Positions 51,501 through 64,000 of a stretch of DNA of 64,000 bases are shown in pieces. Below the pieces are notes generated by a model. The model saw nothing but the letters and a program-made list of their open reading frames with translations. It was not told the DNA's origin and ran no database searches. Position numbers and translations under genes: made by a program. This stretch comes from Triops longicaudatus (Eukaryota; Arthropoda; Branchiopoda; Notostraca; Triopsidae). The stretch's first letter is position 1. Every line of letters starts with the position of its first letter. Location of the stretch: contig JAGQDJ010000024.1 of NCBI GenBank assembly GCA_022885665.1, positions 682,001-746,000 of the forward strand. The letters run 5' to 3'.

Positions 51501-53611
51501 ACTTTAGGCTAGATAGAAGTTATTTACTGAAAAAATTATAAGAAAAGCGATTCTAGGTAGCAAACAAGAAGACGTGTTAGTATTACACTTGTATGTACTT
51601 AGTTCGACTTGACATCGTGGAAAACACGTAAGAGTATTTATGAGTGGGATGTCAATAATAAACATTTATTCATTTAGTTTCTTTACCATTTTTTAAAACA
51701 GGTATTAGTCTACCCTGTATTGCGCACTATAGCTTTCTTTGAACTGGCAAAAGAAAGTAGATTTGCGAAAAAGGTCTAGTCAAAATTATGACTGATTAAA
51801 GCGAGGCAAGATAAGAGGGCTTTTCTATATCCGCTTTAGCTAAAGTTTGACTGCTTATATTTCTGTCGTTTGCTCGTAAAGTGTACCAAAGAAACAGTCC
51901 TACTTAAACAGAACGTTGCGGATCGAAGAGTATAGAGCAAAAATCAGTGAGAAAATAGACAATTTGCTTTTGTTCTCAAAGGCCGTGCAATTTTCATGCT
52001 GTGAGCTTTCAGTGTTGCGTCAGCGCCGGGAAATATGAAATACGACGATAAATTCCTTTTTCGTTGTATAAAAGACGTTTCTTGAGTAGTTCAGCTGTAT
52101 TCCTTGTTCTGAAATAATAATAAAAATAATCCCTAACATACATTGTTCTAGAAACGAGCTACTCTTCAACAATTAATATTTCAAACGCCAGAGCACAGTA
52201 GCTACAAAAATTCTGAACAACAATAACATTGTTAAAAATAATAGAATATCTCCCATTACGCAACCAGAACGGCTACGCGATTTAAAGTAGTACAGAAATC
52301 CACAGAAATGCCGCGGTTTAAAAATTGTATAATTTATTTAAGTTTTTGAGAATAATGCGCAATGCTAGCGTTAGTAGTTTTCCTATTGAATCTGTTATAA
52401 ACGTTATTAAACGAGCAAATTTAATAGGTGAGCCTGAGACGGACTAACGTATAGATAAGTCCTGCATCATAAATCGAGCAATCACGGTGCAATACTTTTC
52501 AACATGGTCACTGAATGTGGCAAAACTGCTCTTTAAGCACCCCTACGGTCACCGAAGTATGTAACTGAAACAAACATTATACACCAGTATGGTATGTCTC
52601 CCCCAACGGGCAGACTATGGCCGATTCCATTCATCAATCAGTGTCGGGTGTTGGGACCGTGACGTGTTTTTTAGCTCAGCGAGAGCCATCGCTGCGCAAC
52701 ACTTTTGACGGACCGGACTTGAACCCAAGCGGAAAAGTTCTACTACATAAAAAAAAGTTGCACGTGGTGTACTGAATTCGGTCAGTTATCCAGAGGGTTT
52801 TACATAAAAAACAGCCGCGATGGGGCAGAAAACAATGGAAGTGTAAAATACAATAAAAAAGCGAGGGAGCTGTTTGATTAATGAAATCAAGGTGATTGGA
52901 ATTTACTGGTCGATGCCCAGCTGTTCCATTTTGTGTGTGTGCAAAGACCCTGGAGTCGCTGACTTTCACACTCTTCACGTGAAAGATTATTGGGCCTGAA
53001 ATTAAATGCCGGGTGTTACACGACGGTGGTCTGTGCAAGAGAAGCGAATTGACCACCGAAAACAAGCAAGTCAGGCTCCGGTAAAGTCTCTACGTGGGAC
53101 ACGTACGGAGTGTGTGTGATACGGAGCAATGAAGATGGATGACGACGAAATTAGCGTCATTACCTCCGACAGATGGATGGAAACAGACGTCAAGTTGGGA
53201 CAAGTCTTACAACTCCATGCTGTGACGCTTCAATTCTTTTTTCTAAACGTTGAATAAATAATATCACTACCACATAAGCGTAATATTCCAGTTGCTTCAG
53301 TTTACGGATAATTTATTGAAGTCGTGTTCCAGAAATTTTTTTTCTTTGAGTTTAAACCACCAGAACAGCAACGAAAAGACATAAAAGTCTCCCTAAGATT
53401 TTACAATGGGGATTGTTTGCAAATCTCGTCCCTGTCAATATAAAAAAACCGACAACGGCGTATACGTGTATATTTTTTCTCTACCGGAATATCAGAATTT
53501 ATAGTTCCTAGAACTGGGCTCTACAGAACTTGAATTTTCCTTTTTTTACGTTCATTCCGAAACGGAACTTTTGGGCTTCATTTCGATATGCAAATTTACC
53601 GATACCACTCT

Positions 53612-53630
53612 CCCCCCNCCCCCCCCCCCC
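53612..53630. repeat. Poly(C) run with one undetermined base
   Basis: Six C, one N (53618), then twelve C. The open frame that crosses it is not credible. Confidence 0.9.
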
Positions 53631-56600
53631 ATTTTTCACATGCTCAGACACAGCGCCTAGAACGGCGTGGCTTTTTTATTTCTCGATATGGTTTTTATTA
53701 CGGATCCTGCCCCAAAACCACGTTCAGGATTTCCAGGTTCCACCTAGCTTGTTAATAATCGACCAAAACCTTGGTTGGCGGGGGGTAAATATGCGTTATC
53801 CGAGCAGTTTCGCCAGTTTCGTGAATCCTAAAGTAACGATTTCTTTCACGTGGTTGCGAGAGAGACTTCCCCGACAATTTTGAGTACAGCTCCGAGCCTC
53901 TCTTTGGCCAAGAACGTTATCCTTCTTGACTTAGTTCAATACGTTGACGTGGCGATCGACGTGCACACCTGATGAAGATTGACAAGGGAAAAGGCAACAA
54001 CGCTCGTTTTTTATGCTCCGGTGTTACAAAGCCATGTACTGCAGAGTCTAGCCAAAACGGACAGAAGTTCTCCAACAAAAAATATTGATGCAAAAAAAAT
54101 GCTGGGAAAGGTAAAAGTGTGCAGGTAAAATTTTCAACTCCGCGGGACGGAAAAACTGTGCGATATATGCAGATGCCAAGAGACATTGAGAAAATAGAAG
54201 AGGATGCTGCGTAAAGGTTTTGAAAGGGGAAGAGAGAAAAAGGCTCAGAGAAATATATGTCCGGTCACCTGCTAGCACTGCACGCGGGACCTCGGCGAAA
54301 CAAACCTGTCAGAGCCCGTTCATCTCTGTCGGAGCCCCCTTGCAGACAACTTCATTGCCATCCTACACACCTTTTTTGGTTACATCAACATACGAACATC
54401 CTCTTAAACAAAAAAAAAAAAAAAAGCTGGGAAAAAAGCTTGGGCTGTTTAGCTAAAAAGCAACCGTCTCTTCCACCCCCACCCACCCAAAACTTTGATT
54501 TTCGCGCCTCCAACCGTAACTTACGTTCCGATGTCAGTTATGGTGGATGGCACGCGCTCCATGCGGGGAGAGCTGCGAAGAACCGAACGCAACTTTAAAC
54601 AGCCTCTGGAATGGGAGAAAGGGGGCTGGCTAATTACGGATTCCGGAATGTTTTCCTGCTTACATAGAGACAAGAGCACTACTGCCACAGAGATAGCTTG
54701 ATCTCGCCTTCATTTCAACACCTGTTCCTGTCATTCCGATTGTCTACTCCACCCTGGCTCCTAAACGGGATTTTTGGGATAACTCGCCGCACGACAGGCC
54801 CAAACGCTGGCAACAAGAAGCATCCGCTTCCACCGAAGTTGCCCCGGTGACGTGTGGTGCCTTGGCTCGCATGCATGTGTGTAGATGTATGTGTACCCAA
54901 AAGTACACGCACACTTGAGTTTTGTGTGTGCCCTGTGCCCCCCTGAAAAGCCCTTCAACCCTCCCTCTTCCATTTCCGACCTTCACATTTCCCGGAATCT
55001 CTGGGAAACAGTTCAAGTGAGCATATTTACCTATTTAGCAACCTTGTACGTTTCCTTTTTGCACGACATACTTCCCCCCAATAGAATCACAAACCTGCTG
55101 CTACAATAAATAAAACCGAACTATGGCGACCCTTTCGCCAACTTGTAATTGTTTCCAAGAAAGACGACAAGTTTGGCAATTTCCCCATAGCACAACAGAA
55201 CCATTAGCTTTGCTAACCTCTCCGAAATAACAGCCTTGCAAAGACATTCGACGCTCGGAAAGCTTAGCACCACCTAACCCCACATAGCGCATACCTCGGC
55301 TACACGCACAAAAAGAGAGACGGAAGAAAAGCTTGACCCAGGTTTTTTTTTGCGCTCGGCGAGACAGGGTTACGATGTCACTTTGTCCAACAATTTTGTT
55401 TTATTTTTCTTTTGCCTGTCTCTTTCCACTGTCGTGTAGAAACTATAGCTTTGAAAAACCTGTGTTGCGTCACTACCATTTTCACGTTCTCATAGCTATG
55501 TTCCTAGTTTCGCTTCTTCTCTGTTTGAATCTTCGTTTTCCTTAACAGACAAACTTACTGTTACTATTAGCAATCTAATTAAAGGTGTTAAATGCGACGT
55601 CACACAAAACAGCTTTTCTTAAATAGTACTATAAAACGCAAAAATTAACCATGAAAAACTATTCTTTCAATACACAATATTTCTTGCGTTACACTTATCT
55701 TACGTAACGGTTGACATCCGTCCGGAGTTGCTTAGTGGCGTGTAATCTCCACTGTTTATAAACAAAGAATACTAATTGTTCGAAGATTAACAATTCATAA
55801 TTGATAGCATTGTATTTGTGTAACAACATAAATATTACCCATAAGAAAGAATCATCGTCATGGTCTCGAGTTAATGAAAAGCATCCCGAGTGTAATTTCG
55901 GAGATAACCTCTCAATGAAAATAAATTAAGTGCAAATGTGACTACAGTGAAAACGATTATCATCTGCTGGCGTCATTCCCTGGAGAATTTAGGCCTGCCT
56001 CTACGAGTCCTTTTGCGAAGCTCAATTCGATGATGTCCACTTTCCGTTATGTCAACACTCATTAGTTGACAAAATAGACCTTGACTGTAGCTTTAAGGGC
56101 ATATTAAAGTGTTTCTGTCAGGACATGTCAAGGAGTCAACTATCACTGAGACACGTTTATAACGAGTTCGAACAAATCACCATCCTCGTTCTCCTCGGGT
56201 CAAAATGTGGCCCCTCAGAAAATGGTTACCATTTATTTGCATTTATCGCGAACTGAAAGCTATCTATCCTGGTATCTCGGCAAGCCAAGGTCACCCAGTC
56301 CAATGGATAGGAAAAATTTGCTGGACAGCGCACTTTATGGCGGAACCGATCAAACTCGAATAAAACCAACAGTAGACTAAAAATTAAATAAAAATAAAAA
56401 AAACTCGAAGAGTTGTGGGAAAACGAAATATCAAGTTCGACACATTTGTTTTCTTGAATTTCGGCATTGTCAATTTCGCTCTGGGAGATTTTACTGAGCT
56501 TAGCGTTCCATTTTAGAGGGAAAGCTGACAGGGAAGCTGTTGTTCTAAATTAGCTTCTTAAACCCTTTTTACCTCCTGGACGTGTTTTTGCCTTCAACGT

Positions 56601-59600
56601 AATCCTACCAAAAATTAGCCTTGCGGCGCTGGGTGTAGAGCACTGTGCTATACGGGAGTTGGGGAGCAGAAGCTGTACGGGTAAGGGTAATTATAGGGCA
56701 CAGACTTTAGCAACAAGCTTTGGCGGCCTATATTAGGAGAAAGAGAGTGGGGGATGATGGTGGCTTTGGCATGGGGACAATAATGGTACACGGCAGTTTT
56801 TCGGCTACCTCCAAGACTGTCCAAGGTCGAGAGAACGGTATGCTCTATACCCGTGTGTACCGAATCTGTGTGTGCCGTGGATATTGGGGAGTACCCAGCT
56901 TGGGAGGGATTTTTTGAAGGGTCCAAGTCCAAGTCGCAGCAAGTGGTCGGTGCCGTGAACTACTTTCCTTCGTTTCGGCGTGTCATATCAAGTCAAACTG
57001 CTTAAACAGCGAAAAGAGGGAGCCGAAGTGAAACTCCCAGGTCCCAAGGAAGGACCTGTGAGCACGACAGGTAGAAAACAGTTTGGCAGGTTGCACATAT
57101 TTTGTGCTTTGCTGGTGGACAATAGTACCTGGCTACCTGTAAAGCCTCTGCTTCTTGGGAAGTGGCTCCAGGACCCGCCCCTCCAACGTGCCAATTTCTT
57201 TTGACAAGCCACCACGTCTTTCAACAAAAATTCCTTGTAGATTTTTAATATTTTCGTTACAAAGTGTCCCCATCGACAACCCAACGAGGTTCAATTACCT
57301 TTAACTTGATCGGCGACACTAGCAAACATGCGAGGAGTCTCTAACATTTCTTGCAGAGGAATTTTCGCACCTGAGAAGAAGCCCGGGAAGATTGTGGAGA
57401 AGAGGGAGGAGACGTCGTGTTTGGATACAAATTCCCGAAAAACTTTTCGGGGGGAGAGTACGCGAAAGGCTGAGCTGTGAAGCTAACAATACCCAAATCG
57501 AGGGCAGACAAACAAGCCCTAATAAGTTCGAAGAGGCTTTCCCAACGGGCCACTGCACTTGAAGGATGAAGGGGGTTTGGTTGAATCGCTCAATGCCGGT
57601 TTTTGCTCTACTTGTGTCCGGGGAACTTATTATACACTCAAGCCAAAGCTATCATTTCTTTTACATAATGTTTTCTATTAATCAAGCAACCCTGGCGTTC
57701 TTGGGGAAATATGCGTTCCCAGAGCCAAAGCTATCATTTCTTCTATGTAATGTTCTTATATTTAATCAGGCAACCTGGCGTTTTTCGATCGGTTGTGCGT
57801 GCACCGTACACCTTTTTCAATTATACCCCATCCCCTTATATGGCCTTATACTTCCATAGCTTCTCTTTTCAATCGCCATCGTGGACTTTCTTTCACAATG
57901 GTGGAATAAACACGCTTGACTAGGGAAGGTTAGAGCATACACCGTGAGATTCATATTGAAGGGGCCAAGAGCAAAAATCAAATCTGGAGCATACATGCAA
58001 CTCACTAGGGAGAAAAAAATGAATAAGAAGAGCACACGGGGCGAGTGAAGGGGCAGTCGATTCGCACAAGAGCCAACCTATACGCAAACGGTTTTCCCGT
58101 ATGGGAAAGTGGCCCCTTCTTACGCTTTTGTTAAGAAAAAGGGGAATCACTCCCCTTCCCTGATTTACCTTTTGATATTAAAATCTAAGCCTTCAGAAAA
58201 ACCTAACCTATATGTTATGTGTTGCAACTGACTGAACATTTTCCCACATGTTCATCTATCTCCCCAACAGTCTTTCTCTTGGAAAGCCGGTCGGTCGCTG
58301 AAGTGAACTCGCATCTGCTCTAGATGTAAGTAGTGTATCGGAACGTCGGGAACTGCACTGAACTCTTTTGTGCAATTTTTCTCTCTCACGCTCTCCTCCC
58401 ATTCTCCCCAAGCCAGATTAAAAGACTCAGAGTATCCTTTTGGTATTAGACCAGAATCCTGAGATATTTTCCCCCTAAAAAAAGCTATAGTAAAGCCTGG
58501 GTTCTTCATAGAGGTACCAAGTCTAGAGGCATAAAGCTTAGCGTGACTCAATTTTTTTTCCACTGATATTTATTCTTCAAAAGCACTGTAAACTTGCGGT
58601 TGTCTGACAAAACGGAAACCGTCTTTGGAATAATAAACAAGTCCCTCTTGCTTCCTCTTCTTTCCTCTTGTTCGAGAATTTGATTCTTACTGGTCTGCAA
58701 CGAGCGTTGTTGCTTTAAGGAGCGCGGCATCTTTTGGCACACACAATCATAAGAGATCTGGTTTCTTCCCTCCTGTCCACCTGCAATAAGAACTTGACAA
58801 TAGAACCTACACAACTGCCCATAGTCTTCTGCACCTTGGATTTACTTTTGGAAAGTCTCTTTTACAACCACCGGAAGCTGCAGCTTTCATCTCGTCTTAA
58901 GGTGGTGCAATACAAGTTGTACGTACAGTACCTCCGCCTCCGCCTTCCAAGAAACCTGATCACCATTTTTGGCGTGGCTTTTATGAATAGTCTTAACTCA
59001 ATGTTCGATGCACAGTGTCTTGTCGTGATGGGAGCCCTAACTGTTACCAACTTCCGATTTCGTTTTGCCGGTACTTCATTGCAGCCATAAAACATCGCAG
59101 AGTATAACGACAATCTCTTGTAGCAAACAAAAACTGGTTATTGTTTAAGGAAGTTTACAATAGTGTACTGCGCAGTGTTTCGACCCTCCCAACACCGCCT
59201 CGGTACAAAAAGGAAGAAAAGTACTTCAACCCAAAACTTTAAAGGTTAAGTAAGAGAAGCGCCATTGGCGCTCTTGGTGTGGTCAACGCTTTTCAGTGTG
59301 CCCTTTGGCCAGAAAACCGCAATTTATTTTACTCGGGTCCTTTTTAACGCTTTTAGCGTAGCAAATTAAAACCGTGGAAGGCGAAAATTGAGGTGACATA
59401 CTGGTCGGTATACTTAGGGGCAAGTATGTATTATCGCGGCTTATACGGCAGTAAGCAAGCACAGGAAGTTGAACCTTCACACAGGTAAGAGCCGTGTGAT
59501 CCTCCCCGGACTGACGCAGCGCTGTAAGCCGGTGAGACAAGGTTACTTACGGGGTCAGACTTTTGGGATGCCTGAGCTGTTGCTCACAAAGCGGACGTTA

Positions 59601-60342
59601 TAAAGTCAGAAAATCTTGACCGATCGCGACGGCGGAAAAATGACATTCTTGGGGAATCAAAGAGCCCTCCTTCTCCCTTATCTTTTACCTTTAACCTTGT
59701 TAGGGAAAGGCTGTACCGTCTTTTGCACACCACAACGACCTAGAGAGGCTGATGCGTCATGGAGCTGTCTTGGCCCGACACATTTTTCCTAACAACACTT
59801 TTACGAGGTAAAATGTTCAGCCGATCAGGACGTCATATAGACACAGAGAGATGATCCTATACACGTATGTTTCTAGCTTGCGAAAAGCCTCCAGCTGAGT
59901 TGGACGGATGACAGGTCGTAGTGGCAACGTCTTCACATCGTCCCCCTTTTTGCATGACAAATCGACATGTGCCTGGCTCATCTTTACTTGCCCCTTTTTG
60001 GTCTGATCGCTGCACTTCCAGACATATCGCCGAGACGTAGCGAGGCCTGCAACATCACGCTATGGCTTACAGATCGACTCCGACACTACGCCCTGTAACT
60101 CATACTTCTTGACGTCTCGTAATAACTACTTATTCATTGTGAAAAGGACAAGCCAAGCCGGTTTGCCCAAGTGTCACAAATACACAGACAAACACTTCAT
60201 GCACCGCCGTAACATTTAAAGCCGTATACCATCTATTAAATGTATGTTATTCATCATGATTAACAAAAGGTGTGCACGCCTCTTCGTGAAAGTGATAAAC
60301 ATTTCGATTCTTTCTTTCATTTATTTGTTTATGTTCTTTCAG
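53631..60342. other. Intergenic DNA with an AT-rich block at about 55.5-56.4 kb
   Basis: No gene is recognised. It includes a 16-nt A run at 54410-54425 and a diverged tandem duplication at 57619-57785. Open frames up to about 118 codons (58734-59090) lack domains. Confidence 0.5.
57619..57785. repeat. Two-copy diverged tandem duplication, period about 82 nt
   Basis: AGCCAAAGCTATCATTTCTT at 57641 recurs at 57723. The copies continue with similar ATGTT, TTAATCA and CAACC...TGGCGTT words, with small substitutions and indels. A local duplication is the simplest reading. Confidence 0.85.
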
Positions 60343-60384
60343 CAAATCTTAGAAATGCACCCCGAAGAACATAAATTGTACAAG
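60343..60384 (+). CDS. Candidate 42-nt internal exon of an unidentified gene
   Basis: A strong pyrimidine-rich acceptor ending TTCTTTCAG leads into 42 nt that are open in only one frame, encoding QILEMHPEEHKLYK. They are followed by a perfect AAG/GTAAGT donor. Both ends are phase 0, so the exon could be spliced in or out without a frame change. The rest of the gene is not visible: no flanking exon could be recognised within several kilobases, so its introns would be long, unlike the short introns of the two clear genes. I do not recognise the peptide. It sits in an AT-rich block (60.2-62.05 kb), where T-rich tracts make chance acceptors common, so it stays a candidate. Confidence 0.4.
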
Positions 60385-63300
60385 GTAAGTTCGTTGAAGT
60401 CTGCTAAAACGAGTAATCGTTGCCTTGATTACAAGGCAAACGAGAATATAATAAAATATGTAAATAGTAATAAGAAACTAAAAAAGGCTAATTGACAACG
60501 CAGCATTGTAGCTCAACGTTAGTCAAGCCGATAAACGTCCTCATGAACGTTGATGTTATTATTGATCGTTGATTATCACTGCAATATATGTTAGGACCAA
60601 GAAATTTTTTTAACAAATTGTTACAATTAAAACCAAGAAACGCTACAGGAATATAAGCTTTATTTTCAAGTGCTACCAGATAATGGTAAATTGTTACTGC
60701 TTTCGTACTGATATTTCATAAGTTAAATAATCAGGTAAATCCCCAGTTTCGTTGTATTTCTTCCCTAGTGTTTTGCGTTAAACGGAACTATGATAATTTG
60801 GAGTATAATATTCACGTAAACAATGCGACAAGCTGAGATATGTTAGAATAAAGAATGAATGCACGCACTAAACTGAAAATAAGTCATGCAGCAATTAAAA
60901 TACTGAAAATTATCAAATATAAGAATTACAATATTTCTTTTCCAAAAGCAACGATTAGACATACTCTGTTATTTGTAAGAATTATTAGTTTTTTTTGCGA
61001 TGAAAGCATCTGTTAATCCATTAACGAAAGCTGTATTTCTGAAAGAGCCATTAGCAGGTAATTGGCGCGGTGCACATATTTGCTTATCGCGGCCGATCTC
61101 TTGTCTAAAAGTGAAGCACAGCTTACACTAAAGTGCACTCCTCTACACAAACGACGGTCCATTTTAAATTAGTGTTTCACATTCGCACAAGTGTTACTAT
61201 GGTCGAAAAGGTCAGTCGCACGCATGCGATTTTGGGGCTGTGCGTGTGTTCTTTTGCAATGCAAACCGTCAGACCTTGGTGACTCACTGGATCTTTAAGC
61301 AACCTTCGAAAAAAAAATACTGAATTTGATTCCTCATAGCTCAGGCTTATTCAGCAACGAACACTTCTTTCTCAGTTTAAAAAAATATAGAAAAAATAAA
61401 TAAATAAAAATTAAAAAAGCCTGCTATTATTAAAAAATGAAAACATTAACCACATTTTCGCACGCTGGCAGTTTGCGAACCAGAGTATAGCTGTTTTGGA
61501 AACGACAATTAAAACATTCTGTACTTCATCCCGTAGCGAAAGTATGCGCCTTCCAAGTCATTGAGCACTGTCTATATATTTTAGTTAATTGATTATTTCA
61601 TTGTTTAGTTAATTGATTATTTCATTATTTCATTGGCAGAAAATTTTCTATTATCTGTCACTGTATCTGCATTTTAGTACAATAAAATCTTTACCTTAAG
61701 AAATCTTAGTTAAACCTGGTCTCACACACTACCTGAGCGCCTTTCTTTTAACGAAGGCGAACTTGTACAAAGATTTAGAATCGGTTGGCAATAAATCTCC
61801 CAACACTTCTATTTCTCACTTTATGCTAAAACAAGTTTAGCCCACGACCAATTTTCTACGAAACGATATTCGTGAAACCCAACGAATTTTGCCAATTTGC
61901 CAAAGAATTTTATGAAAACACAACAAGTGAAGAACTTGCGGTTTCGGAGTCATTGAAAAATAAAAAAGTTTAAGGTTTTATGGCCGTGGTACGAATACAG
62001 AGTTTTCGGACCGCCGTAAATAAAAGAAAAATGAAAACAATGGTTTGTATGTCAAAATAGAGGGGGTTAATCAATTGGTGTTGGGGTGGAAGTCGGGCAA
62101 ATGCTTAGCCACAACACTGTAGAAAAACTCGGTGGAAATACTTCCGGTGTCATATCCCCTGTCCGTACGCTAATGAGAGCACCGTGCGCGCGAGTAAGGC
62201 TGTATACCTTACAATGCATTTCAACCACACAGGGCATTGGGAAGCAGGTGCTGCTATGTCCAGAAACATTGGTATTAATACCGGATCTAACTAACAGAAT
62301 CGGAAGTGTTCCGGCATGGCATGGCGTGGCATGACTGCGTGACCGAAAAAAGCCTTCCGGAAACGCAAAGGCTCTTCTACCACTACGCTTTTATCCGCGT
62401 CTTGTGTTTCTCTACGACGAATTCATAATTCCTGTTGCTGCGGTCCCCAATAACACAACCCTAATTAAGGCAATAAATATCTCCTTTGAAAATTCTCGGG
62501 ATGCCTTTACGAGCTTGCCAAATGCTCCTGCACTGATGAGCAGCGCAAGCATAAGCATGTTAAGTAAGAATGACAAAAAATGGACATTTGAGTTAAAAGC
62601 ATGCTGGCAGCAGAGTATTTTTAACGATGACTCCGTTTTTTTTCTACCTCTTCTCCAAAGTTTAATAAGCTTTTATGAAGAAAACGTTTCGACCCGGGAC
62701 TGGAAAACGCGCGTCACTTTTCCTAGCATGTGCTTGGCGTCCATCTCTAAGGGCATTTCTTTTTGGCCTGGCATTTTACGGCCCCGGTGCTGGTAATTGA
62801 GCCGTGGAGCGAAAGGAAAGGGCAATAAGCGGACGTGGGCAGGTGTCGCAGTCGTCACAGGTGGACGTAACCAAGCGGGGCCACACATCCCTCGTCTTCT
62901 CTCATTTTTCAGCCTCTTTCTCTCTCTCACTTTTTCACTCATCGTATCTCACTAATTTTCTTTCATTCCCTTCTACAAATCCTAAAATTGGACGTGGTGC
63001 GCAAATCGGAGTCAGTCTCCCCTGATTCAGTGAACGAAATTCAGACAGGTTTAAAGTTAGAATCAAGGTTGAAGAACTGCGAGTCCATTCTTGGACTGTG
63101 TTGCAGAAGAACGGAGGAAGCGGAGATTGTCATTCGCATCAATGCCAGCGCGAGTTTTGGGGTTTAGGGAAACAGTAAAAGCTGCAACCTGTCCAAGTCA
63201 CCTCCTCCTCGCTTTTGGAAATCCTCCACCAGACACCAAGCTCTACATACATACACAACACAACACGTGTGGGCGTCTGCCAAACGCATTAAAGTGACAG

Positions 63301-64000
63301 GTTCTTTCTTCCCTGCTACTATTTTAGCCCTTTTCAAGCCTTTTCTTTAGCTTAAACGATTAACCAGGCAGCGTTTAGCTCGCCTAACTTGGCTCAAAAA
63401 CCCCTTGCGCTGTTTTTCTTTTACGTTTTCTTTTATTGTGCAATTCTTGGGTGCATTGTCAACCGGTAGAGCTGGTACTGTAAACAGTATAATACGGTAC
63501 AGCCCCGGTATTAACCTGTGCTGCAGAAACATGGTAGTAACTGGTTCTCGAAGAGAATGGCATCCAGTAACGAAGTTCCCCAGCGTTACGCCAAATAAAA
63601 CTAGGAGCGTAAGCCAGTGACACAGTGAACCGCTCCGAAGTAATTAAGATATATGGCATATTTCGGGCAAAGGGTAAAAGTTGTAAGCGGTGCTTCATTC
63701 AAGCAAAAATTGCTGGGAAGCTTGCGCTTTTGTACAGTAGCATGCAGGATATCTTTCGTCACGCGTTTTTGGAAATGGCATCCCGCCTACAGCTGGCTGG
63801 GGTGCAAAGATTCTTCCCGCTCGTGACTTTTCCACACAAGATGCATCACAGCCTCATTGCCACTGTCGAGGACAAATGAGGCGGCAGATGCCCTGCCACA
63901 GATGACAGACTTTGCACGTTCCTTTCTGCCTTGTCTGAACTGCCTATGTCTTGCCTAGCTCCGTTGTCAAAGATGAGGAGCCAAGTAAGACAAACGCCAA
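60385..64000. other. AT-rich block (to about 62.05 kb) then mid-GC intergenic DNA
   Basis: No further exon could be tied to the candidate at 60,343-60,384. The AT-rich part holds a duplicated homeodomain-type motif (61585-61619). Beyond 62.05 kb the sequence returns to mid-GC with short domain-free frames, including one of 130 codons at 62404-62796 that begins with TTG. Confidence 0.45.
61585..61619. repeat. Tandem pair of TTAATTGATTA motifs, 24-nt period
   Basis: TTAATTGATTA occurs at 61585-61595 and 61609-61619 within a 24-nt tandem duplication that includes ATTTCATT. TAATTGATTA resembles a dimeric paired-class homeodomain site. It may be regulatory or just a short duplication in AT-rich DNA. 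Confidence 0.6.

Larger units (their letters stand above)
44400..53611. other. Intergenic DNA with AT-rich blocks at about 44.4-44.9, 47.3-48.8 and 51.4-52.5 kb
   Basis: No convincing gene. It includes a weak 42-nt exon candidate (44453), a 25-nt perfect hairpin (45501-45525) and a short GAT repeat near 49,466-49,480. A T-rich acceptor-like site at about 47,991 is followed by 37 open codons with no recognisable domain. Confidence 0.5.

Noticed and set aside
52715..52725. Minus-strand GGTTCAAGTCC, a match to the tRNA B box
   Set aside because: No T-stem pairing and no cloverleaf upstream.
62404..62796. 130-codon open frame on the plus strand
   Set aside because: TTG start, no recognisable domain, no splice context.

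Overview
The window looks like 64 kb of an arthropod nuclear genome, perhaps from a crustacean. The evidence is the Snail-family gene near 36 kb. Its N-terminus joins an intact SNAG motif to an arthropod-style NT box, and its five zinc fingers carry arthropod-type sequence. Both clear genes are split by short GT-AG introns (about 41-143 nt). There is no prokaryotic feature: no operons, rRNA, CRISPR or insertion sequences. Coding density is very low, and N-filled gaps sit inside TA and C repeats, as is typical of an animal assembly.

Layout. (1) 3.6-7.8 kb, plus strand: a six-exon gene reconstructed here from splice signals and reading phase. It encodes about 1,270 residues. A GIN1/KRBA2-type Gypsy integrase module with a broken catalytic triad is joined in frame to one C2H2 finger, four diverged helix-turn-helix-like repeats, a long His/Pro/Gln-rich linker and a CENP-B-like C-terminal block. 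(2) 7.8-36 kb: about 28 kb with no convincing gene. (3) 36.05-37.84 kb, plus strand: a two-exon Snail/Escargot-type zinc-finger repressor of 548 residues. (4) 37.8-64 kb: again almost gene-free, apart from one well-formed 42-nt candidate internal exon at 60,343-60,384 and a weaker 42-nt candidate at 44,453-44,494.

The non-coding DNA is a mosaic of mid-GC sequence broken by AT-rich blocks, roughly at 2.4-3.5, 14.1-15.1, 20.9-21.9, 23.4-24.0, 26.7-27.8, 35.8-36.05, 44.4-44.9, 47.3-48.8, 51.4-52.5, 55.5-56.4 and 60.2-62.05 kb. Several of these blocks hold gene 5' ends, candidate exons or clustered regulatory-looking motifs. A large gene-poor territory around a Snail gene is what one expects of a developmental regulator with distant enhancers, but that is inference. 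Block limits and composition were judged by eye, not computed.

The most novel item is the integrase-derived fusion gene. It looks like a domesticated, catalytically dead integrase rebuilt as a multi-domain DNA-binding protein.
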